Source: Streptomyces cylindrosporus (GTDB taxonomy: Bacteria > Actinomycetota > Actinomycetes > Streptomycetales > Streptomycetaceae). Taken from it: a stretch of 64,000 nt of DNA. Shown here piece by piece: positions 7,297-15,188 of this stretch (position 1 is its first letter; each line of letters starts with the position of its first letter). The notes beneath the pieces are model-generated. The model searched no databases and had not been told where the DNA came from. It was given only the letters and a program-made list of their open reading frames with translations. The stretch is from the NCBI RefSeq assembly GCF_022698165.1, contig NZ_JALDAY010000017.1, positions 180,188 to 244,187 of the forward strand, given 5' to 3'. A program made the position numbers and the translations under genes.

Positions 7297-9909
7297 GTGA
7301 CAGCGGGAAGCGACTCGGTTCTCGAACTGCTGCCGATGGTGTTCGCCGCCCCGAACGAGGCTCTGGCGCGGGCCCAGGGCGTGCTTGCGTCCGATCCGTC
7401 GCCCTGGCATGCCTCCGTGGCGCACCAGGTGATCGGGATCTGGCAGCGGGACTGGGGCGACATCAAACTGGCGCTGCACCATCTGCGCCGGGCCCGGGAC
7501 CTGGCGGCGCGCGCCCAGGACGCCGACCGCGAGGGGGACGTCCTGGCCACGCTCGGTGTGGCCCTCGTCCACTCCGGCCGCACCCGGCAGGGCTTGGAGG
7601 CGCTGGAGCGGGGTGTCGTCGTCAGCAGCGGGCACACACGCGCGCGTGTGCTGTACCGGCGGGCGTACGCCTCCTGGGTGCTGGGCCGGCACCGGGAGTC
7701 GCTGGAGGACGTACGGCGGGCGATTCCCGTGCTGCGGCAGGCCGAGGACGTCATCTGGACGGCGCGGGCGCTGACCCTGCGGGCCACCGTGCATCTCGCG
7801 CTCGGCGCGGTGGACCGGGCGGACGCCGACTTCGCGGCCGCCGAGGCGATGTGGGACACCACCGGTCAGGAGCACGAGAAGGCGGACATCGTGGAGAGCC
7901 GGGGCCTGGCCGCCTTCCAGCAGGGGGACGTTCCCGTCGCGTTGCGGCTCCTCGACGAGGCCGAGGAGCAGTACGCCAAGCTGGGCACGCCGTCCTTCAT
8001 GCTCTACATCCGGCGCTGCGAGGTCCTGATGGCGGCCGGCCTCGCCGCGGAGGCGCTCGCCGAGGCGGACTCGGCCATCGGTGTGCTGGACGGGATCGGC
8101 GGGCAGTCCACGCGCAAGGCGGAGCTGCTGCTGGTCGCGGCCCGGGCGGCCCGGCTCGCGAACGACCCGCACACCGCGATCGCGCGGGCGGCACTGGCGG
8201 TGCGGCTGTTCGCGGGGCAGCGGCGGCCCTGGTGGGAGACGCACGCCCGGCTGGTGCTGATCGAGGCGCGGCTCGCCGCGGGGCGAGGTTCCGGGCGGTT
8301 GGTCGCGGACGCCGCCGCGGTCGCCGAGCGGCTCGCCTCCTTCGGCGCGCCGGCCGCACCGGAGGCCTCGCTGCTGGCGGGCCGGATCGCGCTGGGCCTG
8401 GGCTGGACGGCGGACGCCGAGCGGCATCTGGCGGTGGCCGCGCGCAGCCGGCGCAGCGGACCGCCGCTGGCGCGGATGACGGGCTGGGCCGCGCAGGCGC
8501 TGCGGGCCCGCGCCGCCGGTTCCGGGCGGGGGGTGCTGGAGGCGTGCCGGCGCGGGCTCGACGTGCTCGACGACCATCGGATGACGCTGGGCGCCTCGGA
8601 GTTGCGTGCCCGTGCGACCGCGCGGGGCGCGGAGCTCGCGGCGTTGGCCCAGCAGGCCAGTCTGGACTCCGGTGGGCCGCGGCGGCTGCTGGTGTGGAGC
8701 GAGCGCTGGCGGGCCACGGTGCTGTCCGCACCGCCGACCCGGCCGCCCGCCGACGCGGCGTTGCTCGGCACTCTGACCGCGTTCCGGGAGATCGCGGCCC
8801 GTGCGGCCGAGGCGCGCAGCGACGGCCGGCCGATCCCCGCCCTGGAGCGTGAACAGCGGCGCCTGGAGCGGGAGATCCGTTCCCGTACCCTGCACATCCG
8901 CGGCGGCGCGTCCGGCGCCGAGGACCGTTTCGACGTGGGCCGGCTGCTGGCGAGTCTCGGCGAGGTCCGGCTGGTGGAGCTCGCGGTGCTGGACGGGCGG
9001 GTGCAGGTGCTGCTGTGCGGGGGCGGACGGGTGCGGCGGTTCGAGGCGGGGCTGCTCGCGGACGCCGAGATCGAGGCGGATCACGTGCAGGCCGGGCTGC
9101 GGCGGCTGGCCCACCCCGGGGCGGAGGCGCGGCTGCCGCTGGTGGAGGCGATGGGGCGCCGGCTGGAGGAGCTGCTGCTCGGACCGGCCGCCGCGCATCT
9201 GGGCTCGGGGCCCGTGGTCGTCGTACCGCCGGGTCGGCTGCACCGCGTGCCGTGGGCGCTGCTGCCGTCGCTGCGGGACCGGGTGCTCAGCGTGTCGCCG
9301 TCGGCGAGCAGCTGGCTGCGGGCGCGGGAGACCGAGCCGCCGCCCGGCAACCGGCATGTGCTGGTGCGCGGTCCGGGACTGGCCACCGGGGGTGCGGAGG
9401 TGCCCGAGCTGGCCGGGCTGTACGGCGGGCCGGCCGTGCCGACGCTGCTGGAGCACGAGGACGCGCGCGTGCCGCGGGTGCTGGAGGAGATCGACGGGGC
9501 CACGCTGGCGCACATCGCCGCGCACGGCACGTTCCGGGCCGACAGCCCGTTGTTCTCCTCGCTCCGCATGGCCGACGGGCCGCTGATCGTGCACGACTTC
9601 GAGCGGCTGGACCGCAGCCCGTACCGGATCATCCTGTCCAGCTGCGACACTGCCCGGCTCGCCTCGGTCGGTGCGGACGAGCTGCTCGGGCTGGTCACCG
9701 CGCTGCTGCCGCTGGGTACGGCGGGGGTGGTGGCGAGCAGCGCGCCGGTCAACGACCACGCGGTGGTCCCGCTGATGCTGGCGCTGCACAAGGGGCTGAG
9801 CGCGGGTCTCTCGCTGGCCGAGGCGCTGCGCGACGCGCGGACGGCGCTGCCGGGCGACGCGCTGCACCAGGCGACGGGGTGGGCGTTCACGGCGTTCGGG
9901 GCGGCCTGA
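7297..9909 (+). CDS. TPR-CHAT caspase-like protease
   Basis: 870 residues from GTG 7297. The N-terminal 550 residues are alpha-helical TPR-like repeats (for example DVLATLGVALVHSGRTRQGL and RALTLRATVHLALGAVDRAD), a sensor or scaffold region. The C-terminal 300 residues form a CHAT domain, a clan CD cysteine peptidase related to caspases, with catalytic His743 (HIAAHGTFR) and Cys783 (ILSSCDTARLAS). No signal peptide. TPR-CHAT proteins act in regulated proteolysis, including type III-E CRISPR and other conflict systems. Here it is divergent from a cytosolic subtilase. The start is uncertain: there is no ribosome binding site, but TACCAT lies 7 bases upstream, so the mRNA may be leaderless; in-frame GTGs at 7261 and 7270 are alternatives. 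Confidence 0.9.
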   Translation: MTAGSDSVLELLPMVFAAPNEALARAQGVLASDPSPWHASVAHQVIGIWQRDWGDIKLALHHLRRARDLAARAQDADREGDVLATLGVALVHSGRTRQGLEALERGVVVSSGHTRARVLYRRAYASWVLGRHRESLEDVRRAIPVLRQAEDVIWTARALTLRATVHLALGAVDRADADFAAAEAMWDTTGQEHEKADIVESRGLAAFQQGDVPVALRLLDEAEEQYAKLGTPSFMLYIRRCEVLMAAGLAAEALAEADSAIGVLDGIGGQSTRKAELLLVAARAARLANDPHTAIARAALAVRLFAGQRRPWWETHARLVLIEARLAAGRGSGRLVADAAAVAERLASFGAPAAPEASLLAGRIALGLGWTADAERHLAVAARSRRSGPPLARMTGWAAQALRARAAGSGRGVLEACRRGLDVLDDHRMTLGASELRARATARGAELAALAQQASLDSGGPRRLLVWSERWRATVLSAPPTRPPADAALLGTLTAFREIAARAAEARSDGRPIPALEREQRRLEREIRSRTLHIRGGASGAEDRFDVGRLLASLGEVRLVELAVLDGRVQVLLCGGGRVRRFEAGLLADAEIEADHVQAGLRRLAHPGAEARLPLVEAMGRRLEELLLGPAAAHLGSGPVVVVPPGRLHRVPWALLPSLRDRVLSVSPSASSWLRARETEPPPGNRHVLVRGPGLATGGAEVPELAGLYGGPAVPTLLEHEDARVPRVLEEIDGATLAHIAAHGTFRADSPLFSSLRMADGPLIVHDFERLDRSPYRIILSSCDTARLASVGADELLGLVTALLPLGTAGVVASSAPVNDHAVVPLMLALHKGLSAGLSLAEALRDARTALPGDALHQATGWAFTAFGAA

Positions 9910-9928
9910 GCCGGGGCACCATGATCGT

Positions 9929-10957
9929 GTGACATACGCGGTGACTGTGGACGTGCAACTCCCGGCGGGCTCCCCGGAGCTCGACGCGCTGCAGCGGGAG
10001 GGCGTCGCCTTCCTGCTGCGCAAGGGCCTCGACTCGGTCGAGGCGATCGAGGGGCCCGACGGGATGGAGGTCGGCCTCACGGACGACCTCATCGCCGTCC
10101 ATCCCGGCGGAGCGATCCTGAAGCTCTTCGTCGACGCGCCCGCGCTGGAGTTCGCCGAGGAGGCGGCCGGTGAGGTGGTGGCGGAGCTGCTGGAGCGCAG
10201 CGAGTTGCTGGGCGAGTGGGACATCACCCGGTGCGAGGTGGATCTCCACCCCGACCTGCTGCAGGAGAGCCTGGACGCGGCGGACGGTCCGGACGCGCCG
10301 CCGGCCGACCCGGCGGAGCGGGCGCGGCGCCATCGGGCAGGGGCGCCGCCGGTCGCGCCGCACCGTCTGGACCACTCCGAGGTCGAGGCGATGCGCGACC
10401 GGCTGCGCTCGCTGGCGCCGGCGTTGAAGGCGTTCCCGCTGGAGGCGTTCGGTCACTCGGCGACTGACGGGACCGTCGGCCGGGAGGCGGCCGAGGTGGC
10501 GGCCGGGGCGGTCGTCCACTCCATCGACCTCTTGGTCGACGGGCTCTTCACGGATCTGGCCGGGCTGGAGGAGGACGGGCCCACGGTCGCCGACAGCGAC
10601 GCGGCGTTCATGATCCTCGACGACCTGCCGCCGCAGTTCGCGGTGCACTACACGGCCCTGTTCGCGCGGCGCCTCACGGCCACGGCGGTGACGATGACGG
10701 GCCGCCTCACCCAGCCGCACTTCGGCGGCCTGAGCTGCGTCGCGGAGGAACTCCTCATGCGCTTCCTCCTGGCCCAGGCCGAGGTCACCACGGACCTGTA
10801 CGGCCTCCTGACGGAGGAGGTCGGCACGGCCCTGGAGACCTTCGCGAACGGCCTGTACTCGTACGAGGACACGGACCCCGAGTCGAAGACAGAGGACTGG
10901 TTCACGCCCTTCGACGCGGGGCGGTATGTGCATCCCTATGCGGCGAACGACGACTAG
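9929..10957 (+). CDS. unknown protein of the CHAT cluster
   Basis: 342 residues from GTG 9929, 19 bases after the CHAT gene, so the two form one operon. The N-terminal 100 residues look like a small alpha/beta domain (TYAVTVDVQLP and LFVDAPALEFAEEAAGEVVAELLE); the middle is Pro/Ala-rich with charged residues; the last 170 residues are helical. There is no signal peptide, membrane segment or motif I can name. The conserved pairing with a CHAT protease suggests a partner, target or adaptor. The stop codon TAG coincides with the IS insertion point, so the protein end is intact. Confidence 0.75.
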   Translation: MTYAVTVDVQLPAGSPELDALQREGVAFLLRKGLDSVEAIEGPDGMEVGLTDDLIAVHPGGAILKLFVDAPALEFAEEAAGEVVAELLERSELLGEWDITRCEVDLHPDLLQESLDAADGPDAPPADPAERARRHRAGAPPVAPHRLDHSEVEAMRDRLRSLAPALKAFPLEAFGHSATDGTVGREAAEVAAGAVVHSIDLLVDGLFTDLAGLEEDGPTVADSDAAFMILDDLPPQFAVHYTALFARRLTATAVTMTGRLTQPHFGGLSCVAEELLMRFLLAQAEVTTDLYGLLTEEVGTALETFANGLYSYEDTDPESKTEDWFTPFDAGRYVHPYAANDD

Positions 10958-10982
10958 TGCCGTGATCGCGAAGGTTCACCGG
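10957..10982 (+). repeat. left inverted repeat of the IS630-like element
   Basis: 26 bp starting GTGCCGTGATCGCGAAGGTT, matching the reverse complement of 12877-12902 at 21 positions. It follows the TA of the stop codon TAG of the preceding gene; the first G of the element completes that stop. Confidence 0.8.
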
Positions 10983-11039
10983 GTTGGCGGCGGAAGCGGT
11001 TGGATGGGCGTGACGTCCGATCCGACCGCTGGAGGTGCG

Positions 11040-12157
11040 GTGGCGGAGCCGGTCCGTGTACGCCGATTGACAGACCAGGAGGGGCAACGGCTGCAGCAGA
11101 TCGAGCGTCGCGGCAGTACGAGTTCCGTGCGCTACCGGCGTGCGATGATGCTGCTGGCCTCGGCCTGCGGGAATCGGGTGCCGGTAATCGCGCAGCTGGT
11201 CCAGGCCGACGAGGACAACGTCCGGGACGCCATCCACCGGTTCAACGAGATCGGCCTGGCCTGTCTGGACCCTCGATGGGCGGCAGGCCGTCCCCGCCGA
11301 CTCAGCTCTGACGACGAGGACTTCGTCGTGGCGACGGCCACCACCCGCCCGACCAAGCTCGGCCAGCCATTCACCCGCTGGTCGCTGCGCAAACTCGTCG
11401 CCTACCTGCGGAAAGTCCACGTCCGGATGATCCGCATCAGCCGTGAAGCGTTACGCGGTCTGCTCGCCCGCCGCGGCGTGACCTTCCAGCGCACCAAGAC
11501 CTGGAAGGGATCCCCCGACCCGGACCGTGAGGCGAAGCTGGACCGGATCGAGGAGGTCGTGGACCGCTTGACCGGGTGTTCGCCTTCGATGAGTTCGGTC
11601 CGCTCGGCATCCGGCCCACCCATGGCTCGGGCTGGGCCGAACGCAATCATCCCGACCGGGTGCCCGCTACCTATCACCGCACTCACGGGGTCCGGTACTT
11701 CCACGGCTGCTACTCGGTCGGCGATGACCGCCTGTGGGGCGTCAACCACCGTAAGAAAGGTGCCGCGAATACGCTGGCCGCGCTGAAGTCGATCCGCGCT
11801 GCCCGGCCTGATGGCGCACCGATATACGTGATCCTGGACAACTTGTCCGCCCACAAAGGCGCCGACATCCGCCGCTGGGCGAAGAAGAACAAGGTCGAGT
11901 TGTGCTTCACCCCGACCTACGCCTCGTGGGCGAACCCGATCGAGGCGCACTTCGGACCGCTGAGGCAGTTCACCATCGCCAACTCCAACCACCCCAACCA
12001 CACCGTGCAGACCCGGGCCCTGCACGCCTACCTGCGCTGGCGCAACGCCAACGCTCGCCATCCCGACGTGCTGGCCGCTCAGCGCCGCGAGCGAGCCCGT
12101 GTCCGCAGCGAGAAGGGCATCCGCTGGGGAGTGCGGCCACTCGTCCGGGCGGTCTGA
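11040..12157 (+). pseudogene. IS630 family transposase, split by a -1 frameshift
   Basis: Starts at GTG 11040 with a GGAGG ribosome binding site. The first part (frame of 11040, to about 11572) carries the N-terminal helix-turn-helix region (RYRRAMMLLASACGNRVPVIAQL) and linker. The second part lies in the -1 frame from about 11567 to 12157 and carries the DDE catalytic core: Asp in VFAFDEFGPLG, Asp in VILDNLSAHK and Glu in WANPIEAHFGPLR. No A-rich or T-rich slippery heptamer is present at the junction (CGCTTGACCGG), so a simple indel is likelier than programmed frameshifting. From memory of related elements about four bases seem to be missing at the junction; an alignment would settle this. 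Confidence 0.75.
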
Positions 12158-12221
12158 TCCGTGCCGCAGCAGACCGTGCATCATTCGGTCGGCGAATCGC
12201 CAGACGGAATGGGCAACGTGG

Positions 12222-12776
12222 TCACTCCAGGTGCTCAACCGAAGCGATGTCCACGACGGACAGGTCATCCAGCGTGGTGATCGCACAGGAGGGGACACCG
12301 TGCTGCATCAATGTGACCGGCACCGCATCGTCACCGATCAAGGTACGCAGCAGGTCCACGGTGACCCCGCCATGCGTCACCAGGACGACGGGGCCCGGCT
12401 CTTTGGCCAAGTCGACCAGGCAGGACCGAAATCGCTCTGCGGCGTCGCAGGAGGAGTCACCGGAGGCAGGAACGAAGTCCCGGTCCTTCACCGATGCGGC
12501 CCAATCCGCCAGAAAGTCTTCCATGGGCTGGGATCCGTCCCAGTTCATCCTCTCGCGCAGGCGGGAGTCCTCTCGAACATGCAGGCCGGTCCTGGAAGCT
12601 ATAGACCACGCGGTCTCGCGAGCGCGCCGCAGGGGACTGCTGAACACCGCGTGCACGCCGGCGTGCTCCACCCAGTCGGCAGTCCTGTCTGCCTGTCGTC
12701 GTCCCAGTTCGGTCAACCCCGGGTCACCGAGCTGACGTTCCTTCTCAGCGTGCTGCACCAGATAGAAGACGGTCAT
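12222..12776 (-). CDS. histidine phosphatase family protein (IS passenger)
   Basis: 184 residues from ATG 12776. It belongs to the histidine phosphatase (phosphoglycerate mutase-like) superfamily, in which a His is transiently phosphorylated. The N-terminal motif is FYLVQHAEK: the catalytic His is present but the usual preceding Arg is Gln. The other conserved pieces are GLTELGRRQAD, SSPLRRARETA and the second His in VVLVTHGGVTVDLL. The gene lies entirely inside the inverted repeats of the IS, opposite to the transposase, so it appears to travel with it. Substrate unknown; a phosphoester or phosphoprotein is possible. Confidence 0.8.
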   Translation of the reverse strand: MTVFYLVQHAEKERQLGDPGLTELGRRQADRTADWVEHAGVHAVFSSPLRRARETAWSIASRTGLHVREDSRLRERMNWDGSQPMEDFLADWAASVKDRDFVPASGDSSCDAAERFRSCLVDLAKEPGPVVLVTHGGVTVDLLRTLIGDDAVPVTLMQHGVPSCAITTLDDLSVVDIASVEHLE

Positions 12777-12876
12777 GCGCGCAGGGTGCCGGTTCGGCAC
12801 GACAACAGGCCACTGAAATACCCGCGACCGAGCCCACACCGTCGCGGCCACAACCCCAGGAGCGAACAATCAGCAA

Positions 12877-12902
12877 CCGGCGAACCTTCACGGTCAGAGC
12901 AC
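12877..12902 (-). repeat. right inverted repeat of the IS630-like element
   Basis: Read on the minus strand it begins GTGCTCTGACCGTGAAGGTT and pairs with the left end at 21 of 26 positions. It is followed by TA (12903-12904), the second copy of the target dinucleotide. Confidence 0.8.
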
Positions 12903-12913
12903 TAGGGGGTGCG

Positions 12914-12955
12914 GGCGGCCTGACCCCTCCCCCGAATACTGGGGGTCAGACCGCC
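12914..12955. terminator. bidirectional hairpin terminator
   Basis: A 14-bp stem with one mismatch pairs 12914-12927 with 12942-12955 (GGCGGCCTGACCCC against GGGGTCAGACCGCC). It lies after the stop of the convergent LuxR-type gene. Before the IS inserted it would also have stood directly behind the CHAT-operon stop codon. It has no T-tract, as is usual for Streptomyces hairpins. Confidence 0.65.
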
Positions 12956-12969
12956 GGTTCTTGGGTGGC

Positions 12970-15117
12970 TCAGGCCGGTTGGGCCGTCGGGGGTTCCATG
13001 AGCCACGGGAGGGCCGCGCGGTCGCTTGCGCCGAGGCGGGCGTACGCGCTGTACAGGTGGTTGCCGACCGTGCGGATGGAGAGCGTCAGCCGCTCGGCGA
13101 TCTGCCGGTTGCTCAGGCCCGCGGCGGCCAGCGTGACGATCTGGCGCTGGCGGGCGGTGAGTTCGCCCAGGACCAGGCCGGCGAGGGCCGGGGTGCGGGC
13201 GCCCTGGCAGCGGCGGGCGAGGGCCACGGCACGCGTGCGTGACGTGCGGGCGGCGTGCGGGTCGCGGTGCGCCCGTACCGCCTGCGCGTGCGCCTCCGCG
13301 GCGAAGAGCAGGAACCCCTGCTCCTCCAGCGCCTCGGCCGCCCGGTCCAGCCCCGGACCGTCCGACCGGGCGAGCGCGTCGGCGTGGCGGGCGAAGACGC
13401 CCCCGGCGGGCAGCAGCCCGGCGACCTTCTCGGGCGCCCCGAGGCGTACGGCGTCGTAGAGCGCGTACGTCCCCGCCCCCTCGAACGCCTCCAGGATCGC
13501 CCCCTCCACGTCCCCACGCACGACCGCCAGCCAGACGGCGACTTCACCGGAAAGCGCCGCCCTCGCGTCGACCGCTCCCGCATCACCCGCACGCACATCG
13601 GCGAGCGCCTCCCCCGCCACAGCGGCTCCACCGGCACCTTCGCCCGAGGGCATCTCGCCGGCCACCGACGCTCCCGCAGCACCGGCGGCCACACCGGACG
13701 GCGCACCGCGGCGCATCCCACCCGCGCCGTCGCCGGAGCGCCCCTCCCCCGCCAGGGTCGCTCCTCCCGCACCGGCGCCCTCGGCGGAAGGCGTCCTGCG
13801 CACCCCAGCCGCTCCCCCGACAGCGGTGCCCCCATCGGCGAGCACCGCCCCCGCCACAATCCCCTCCACAGTGGCCGTGTCCCCCGACTGTGCGGCGGCC
13901 AGGGCGAGTTCGGTGCGGCAGGTCGCGTCCCCCGGCGCGTGCCGCAAGCCCTCCCTCGCCCAGGCCGCCGCCTCCCGCAGCTCCCCCCGAAGCCGCGAGT
14001 AGCGGGCCCGCGCTGCCGCGTATCCGGCCGGCAGCGGAGCCCCTTCGCGTACCGGCCACTCCCCCGCGGGAGCCGGCAGCGCACGTACGTCGGTGTGTTC
14101 GATCCGCGCGGTCAGTTCGGCCGCCTCCGCCGCGAGCGCCGCCTCCTGCTGGTCCGGCGTGCGCGCCAGCCGCCGCGCCCTGAGCCGGCCGGCCGCGGCC
14201 CGCAGCACCGGGCCGTGCAGGGGGTGGGAGAGGCGGACGGCGCCGTCGTCGTCGATGCGGATCAGGTCGTCGGTCTCCAGGCCTTCGAGGACATGCAGGT
14301 CCAGGCCGTCCATGTGCAGCGGCAGGGGTTCGGAGAAGGCGAGGCGTTCCAAGGTCGTCCGCTCCTCTCGGTGGGGGCGGTCGAGGGCCTCGGCGGCACG
14401 GTCGCGGATCGCCGGGGCCATCGGGACCGGGCCGCGCCAGGCCCACGCGTCCGTGTCCCGGTCCCGCGTCAGCAGCCCGCGCTCGCGCACCGCGTCCACC
14501 AGGTCGCGCAGCAGGCGCAGATCGCCGCGCGAGAGGTGCAGCAGGCGGTTCAGGGTGAGGGGCTCGACAGGGCCGCCGACCGCGGTGGCGAGCAGTTGTT
14601 CGGTGTCCTCGCGCGGCAGCGGCTCCAGGGCCAGGCGCGGGAGGAGTTCCCCGGTCCAGAGGCGGGAGACCGCGCCGGGGACGGCGGCGCCGTCGGCCGC
14701 GACGACGATCAGGCGGGTACGGCCGTGCACCGCGAGCTGGTGGACGAGGGCGGCCGAGGCGTCGTCGAGCAGCTGGGCGTCGTCGATCAGCAGCAGCCGT
14801 ACGCCCGAGAGGAGTTGGACCGCCCGGTGCAGGGAGACCGTCTCGGGCAGCAGGTGGGTGAACGCGGCGAAGGGGATGTGACGGGTCTCCGGCGTGCCGG
14901 CCGCGCGGGCGCGGTCGCCGCCGCGGACCGCTTCCGTGGCGAGCCGGGTCTTGCCGCAGCCCTCCGGGCCGGTGACCACGATGCCGTGGTGGCCGGCGGT
15001 GAGGGACCGGCGGATCAGTTCGAGCTCGTCCTCACGTCCGGTGAACGGCCAGGGCAGTTCAAGGGTCTTCGCGTCGCGTTCGAAGGTCGTCACGGGAGTA
15101 TGAGTGCGAGTACTCAC
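12970..15117 (-). CDS. LuxR family regulator with N-terminal ATPase domain
   Basis: 715 residues. The N-terminal AAA/NTPase domain has Walker A GPEGCGKT (about residues 50-57) and Walker B VRLLLIDDAQLL. The C-terminal LuxR helix-turn-helix is clear (LTARQRQIVTLAAAGLSNRQ, then IAERLTLSIRTVGNHLYSAY). Large regulators of this kind activate secondary metabolism or sugar genes in Streptomyces. The middle (about residues 420-525) is a Gly/Ala-rich low-complexity stretch encoded by imperfect DNA repeats and is not part of a known domain. GTG 15117 is the longest start; GTG 15093 (VTTFERDAK) is an alternative. It is divergent from the metalloprotease gene and might regulate it. Confidence 0.88.
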   Translation of the reverse strand: MSTRTHTPVTTFERDAKTLELPWPFTGREDELELIRRSLTAGHHGIVVTGPEGCGKTRLATEAVRGGDRARAAGTPETRHIPFAAFTHLLPETVSLHRAVQLLSGVRLLLIDDAQLLDDASAALVHQLAVHGRTRLIVVAADGAAVPGAVSRLWTGELLPRLALEPLPREDTEQLLATAVGGPVEPLTLNRLLHLSRGDLRLLRDLVDAVRERGLLTRDRDTDAWAWRGPVPMAPAIRDRAAEALDRPHREERTTLERLAFSEPLPLHMDGLDLHVLEGLETDDLIRIDDDGAVRLSHPLHGPVLRAAAGRLRARRLARTPDQQEAALAAEAAELTARIEHTDVRALPAPAGEWPVREGAPLPAGYAAARARYSRLRGELREAAAWAREGLRHAPGDATCRTELALAAAQSGDTATVEGIVAGAVLADGGTAVGGAAGVRRTPSAEGAGAGGATLAGEGRSGDGAGGMRRGAPSGVAAGAAGASVAGEMPSGEGAGGAAVAGEALADVRAGDAGAVDARAALSGEVAVWLAVVRGDVEGAILEAFEGAGTYALYDAVRLGAPEKVAGLLPAGGVFARHADALARSDGPGLDRAAEALEEQGFLLFAAEAHAQAVRAHRDPHAARTSRTRAVALARRCQGARTPALAGLVLGELTARQRQIVTLAAAGLSNRQIAERLTLSIRTVGNHLYSAYARLGASDRAALPWLMEPPTAQPA

Positions 15118-15188
15118 TCCTGATACAGGGTGACTTGAGTAGACCCCGACTCAGGCGCCTGTGACCCTGCTCACGGCAGTCTGTTCGC

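Larger units (their letters stand above)
10957..12902. mobile_element. IS630-like element with passenger gene
   Basis: A 1946-bp unit bounded by imperfect inverted repeats that match at 21 of 26 positions (both begin GTGC and share GAAGGTTC and CCGG). It is flanked on both sides by TA (10955-10956 and 12903-12904), the target duplication typical of IS630/Tc1-mariner elements. It contains an IS630-type transposase split by a frameshift and, on the other strand, a histidine phosphatase gene. IS630 elements are usually about 1.1 kb, so the extra 0.7 kb is a passenger segment. I see no second pair of ends inside that would give a shorter element. Confidence 0.8.

Noticed and set aside
7084..10227. 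1047-residue open frame antisense to the CHAT gene
   Set aside because: It is Arg/Pro/Gln-rich without any domain, and lies opposite a gene with intact catalytic motifs. High GC content makes such long shadow frames common.
11540..11600. Programmed -1 frameshift in the IS630 transposase
   Set aside because: No slippery heptamer or following stem is evident at the junction, so an indel is more likely; kept as a pseudogene.
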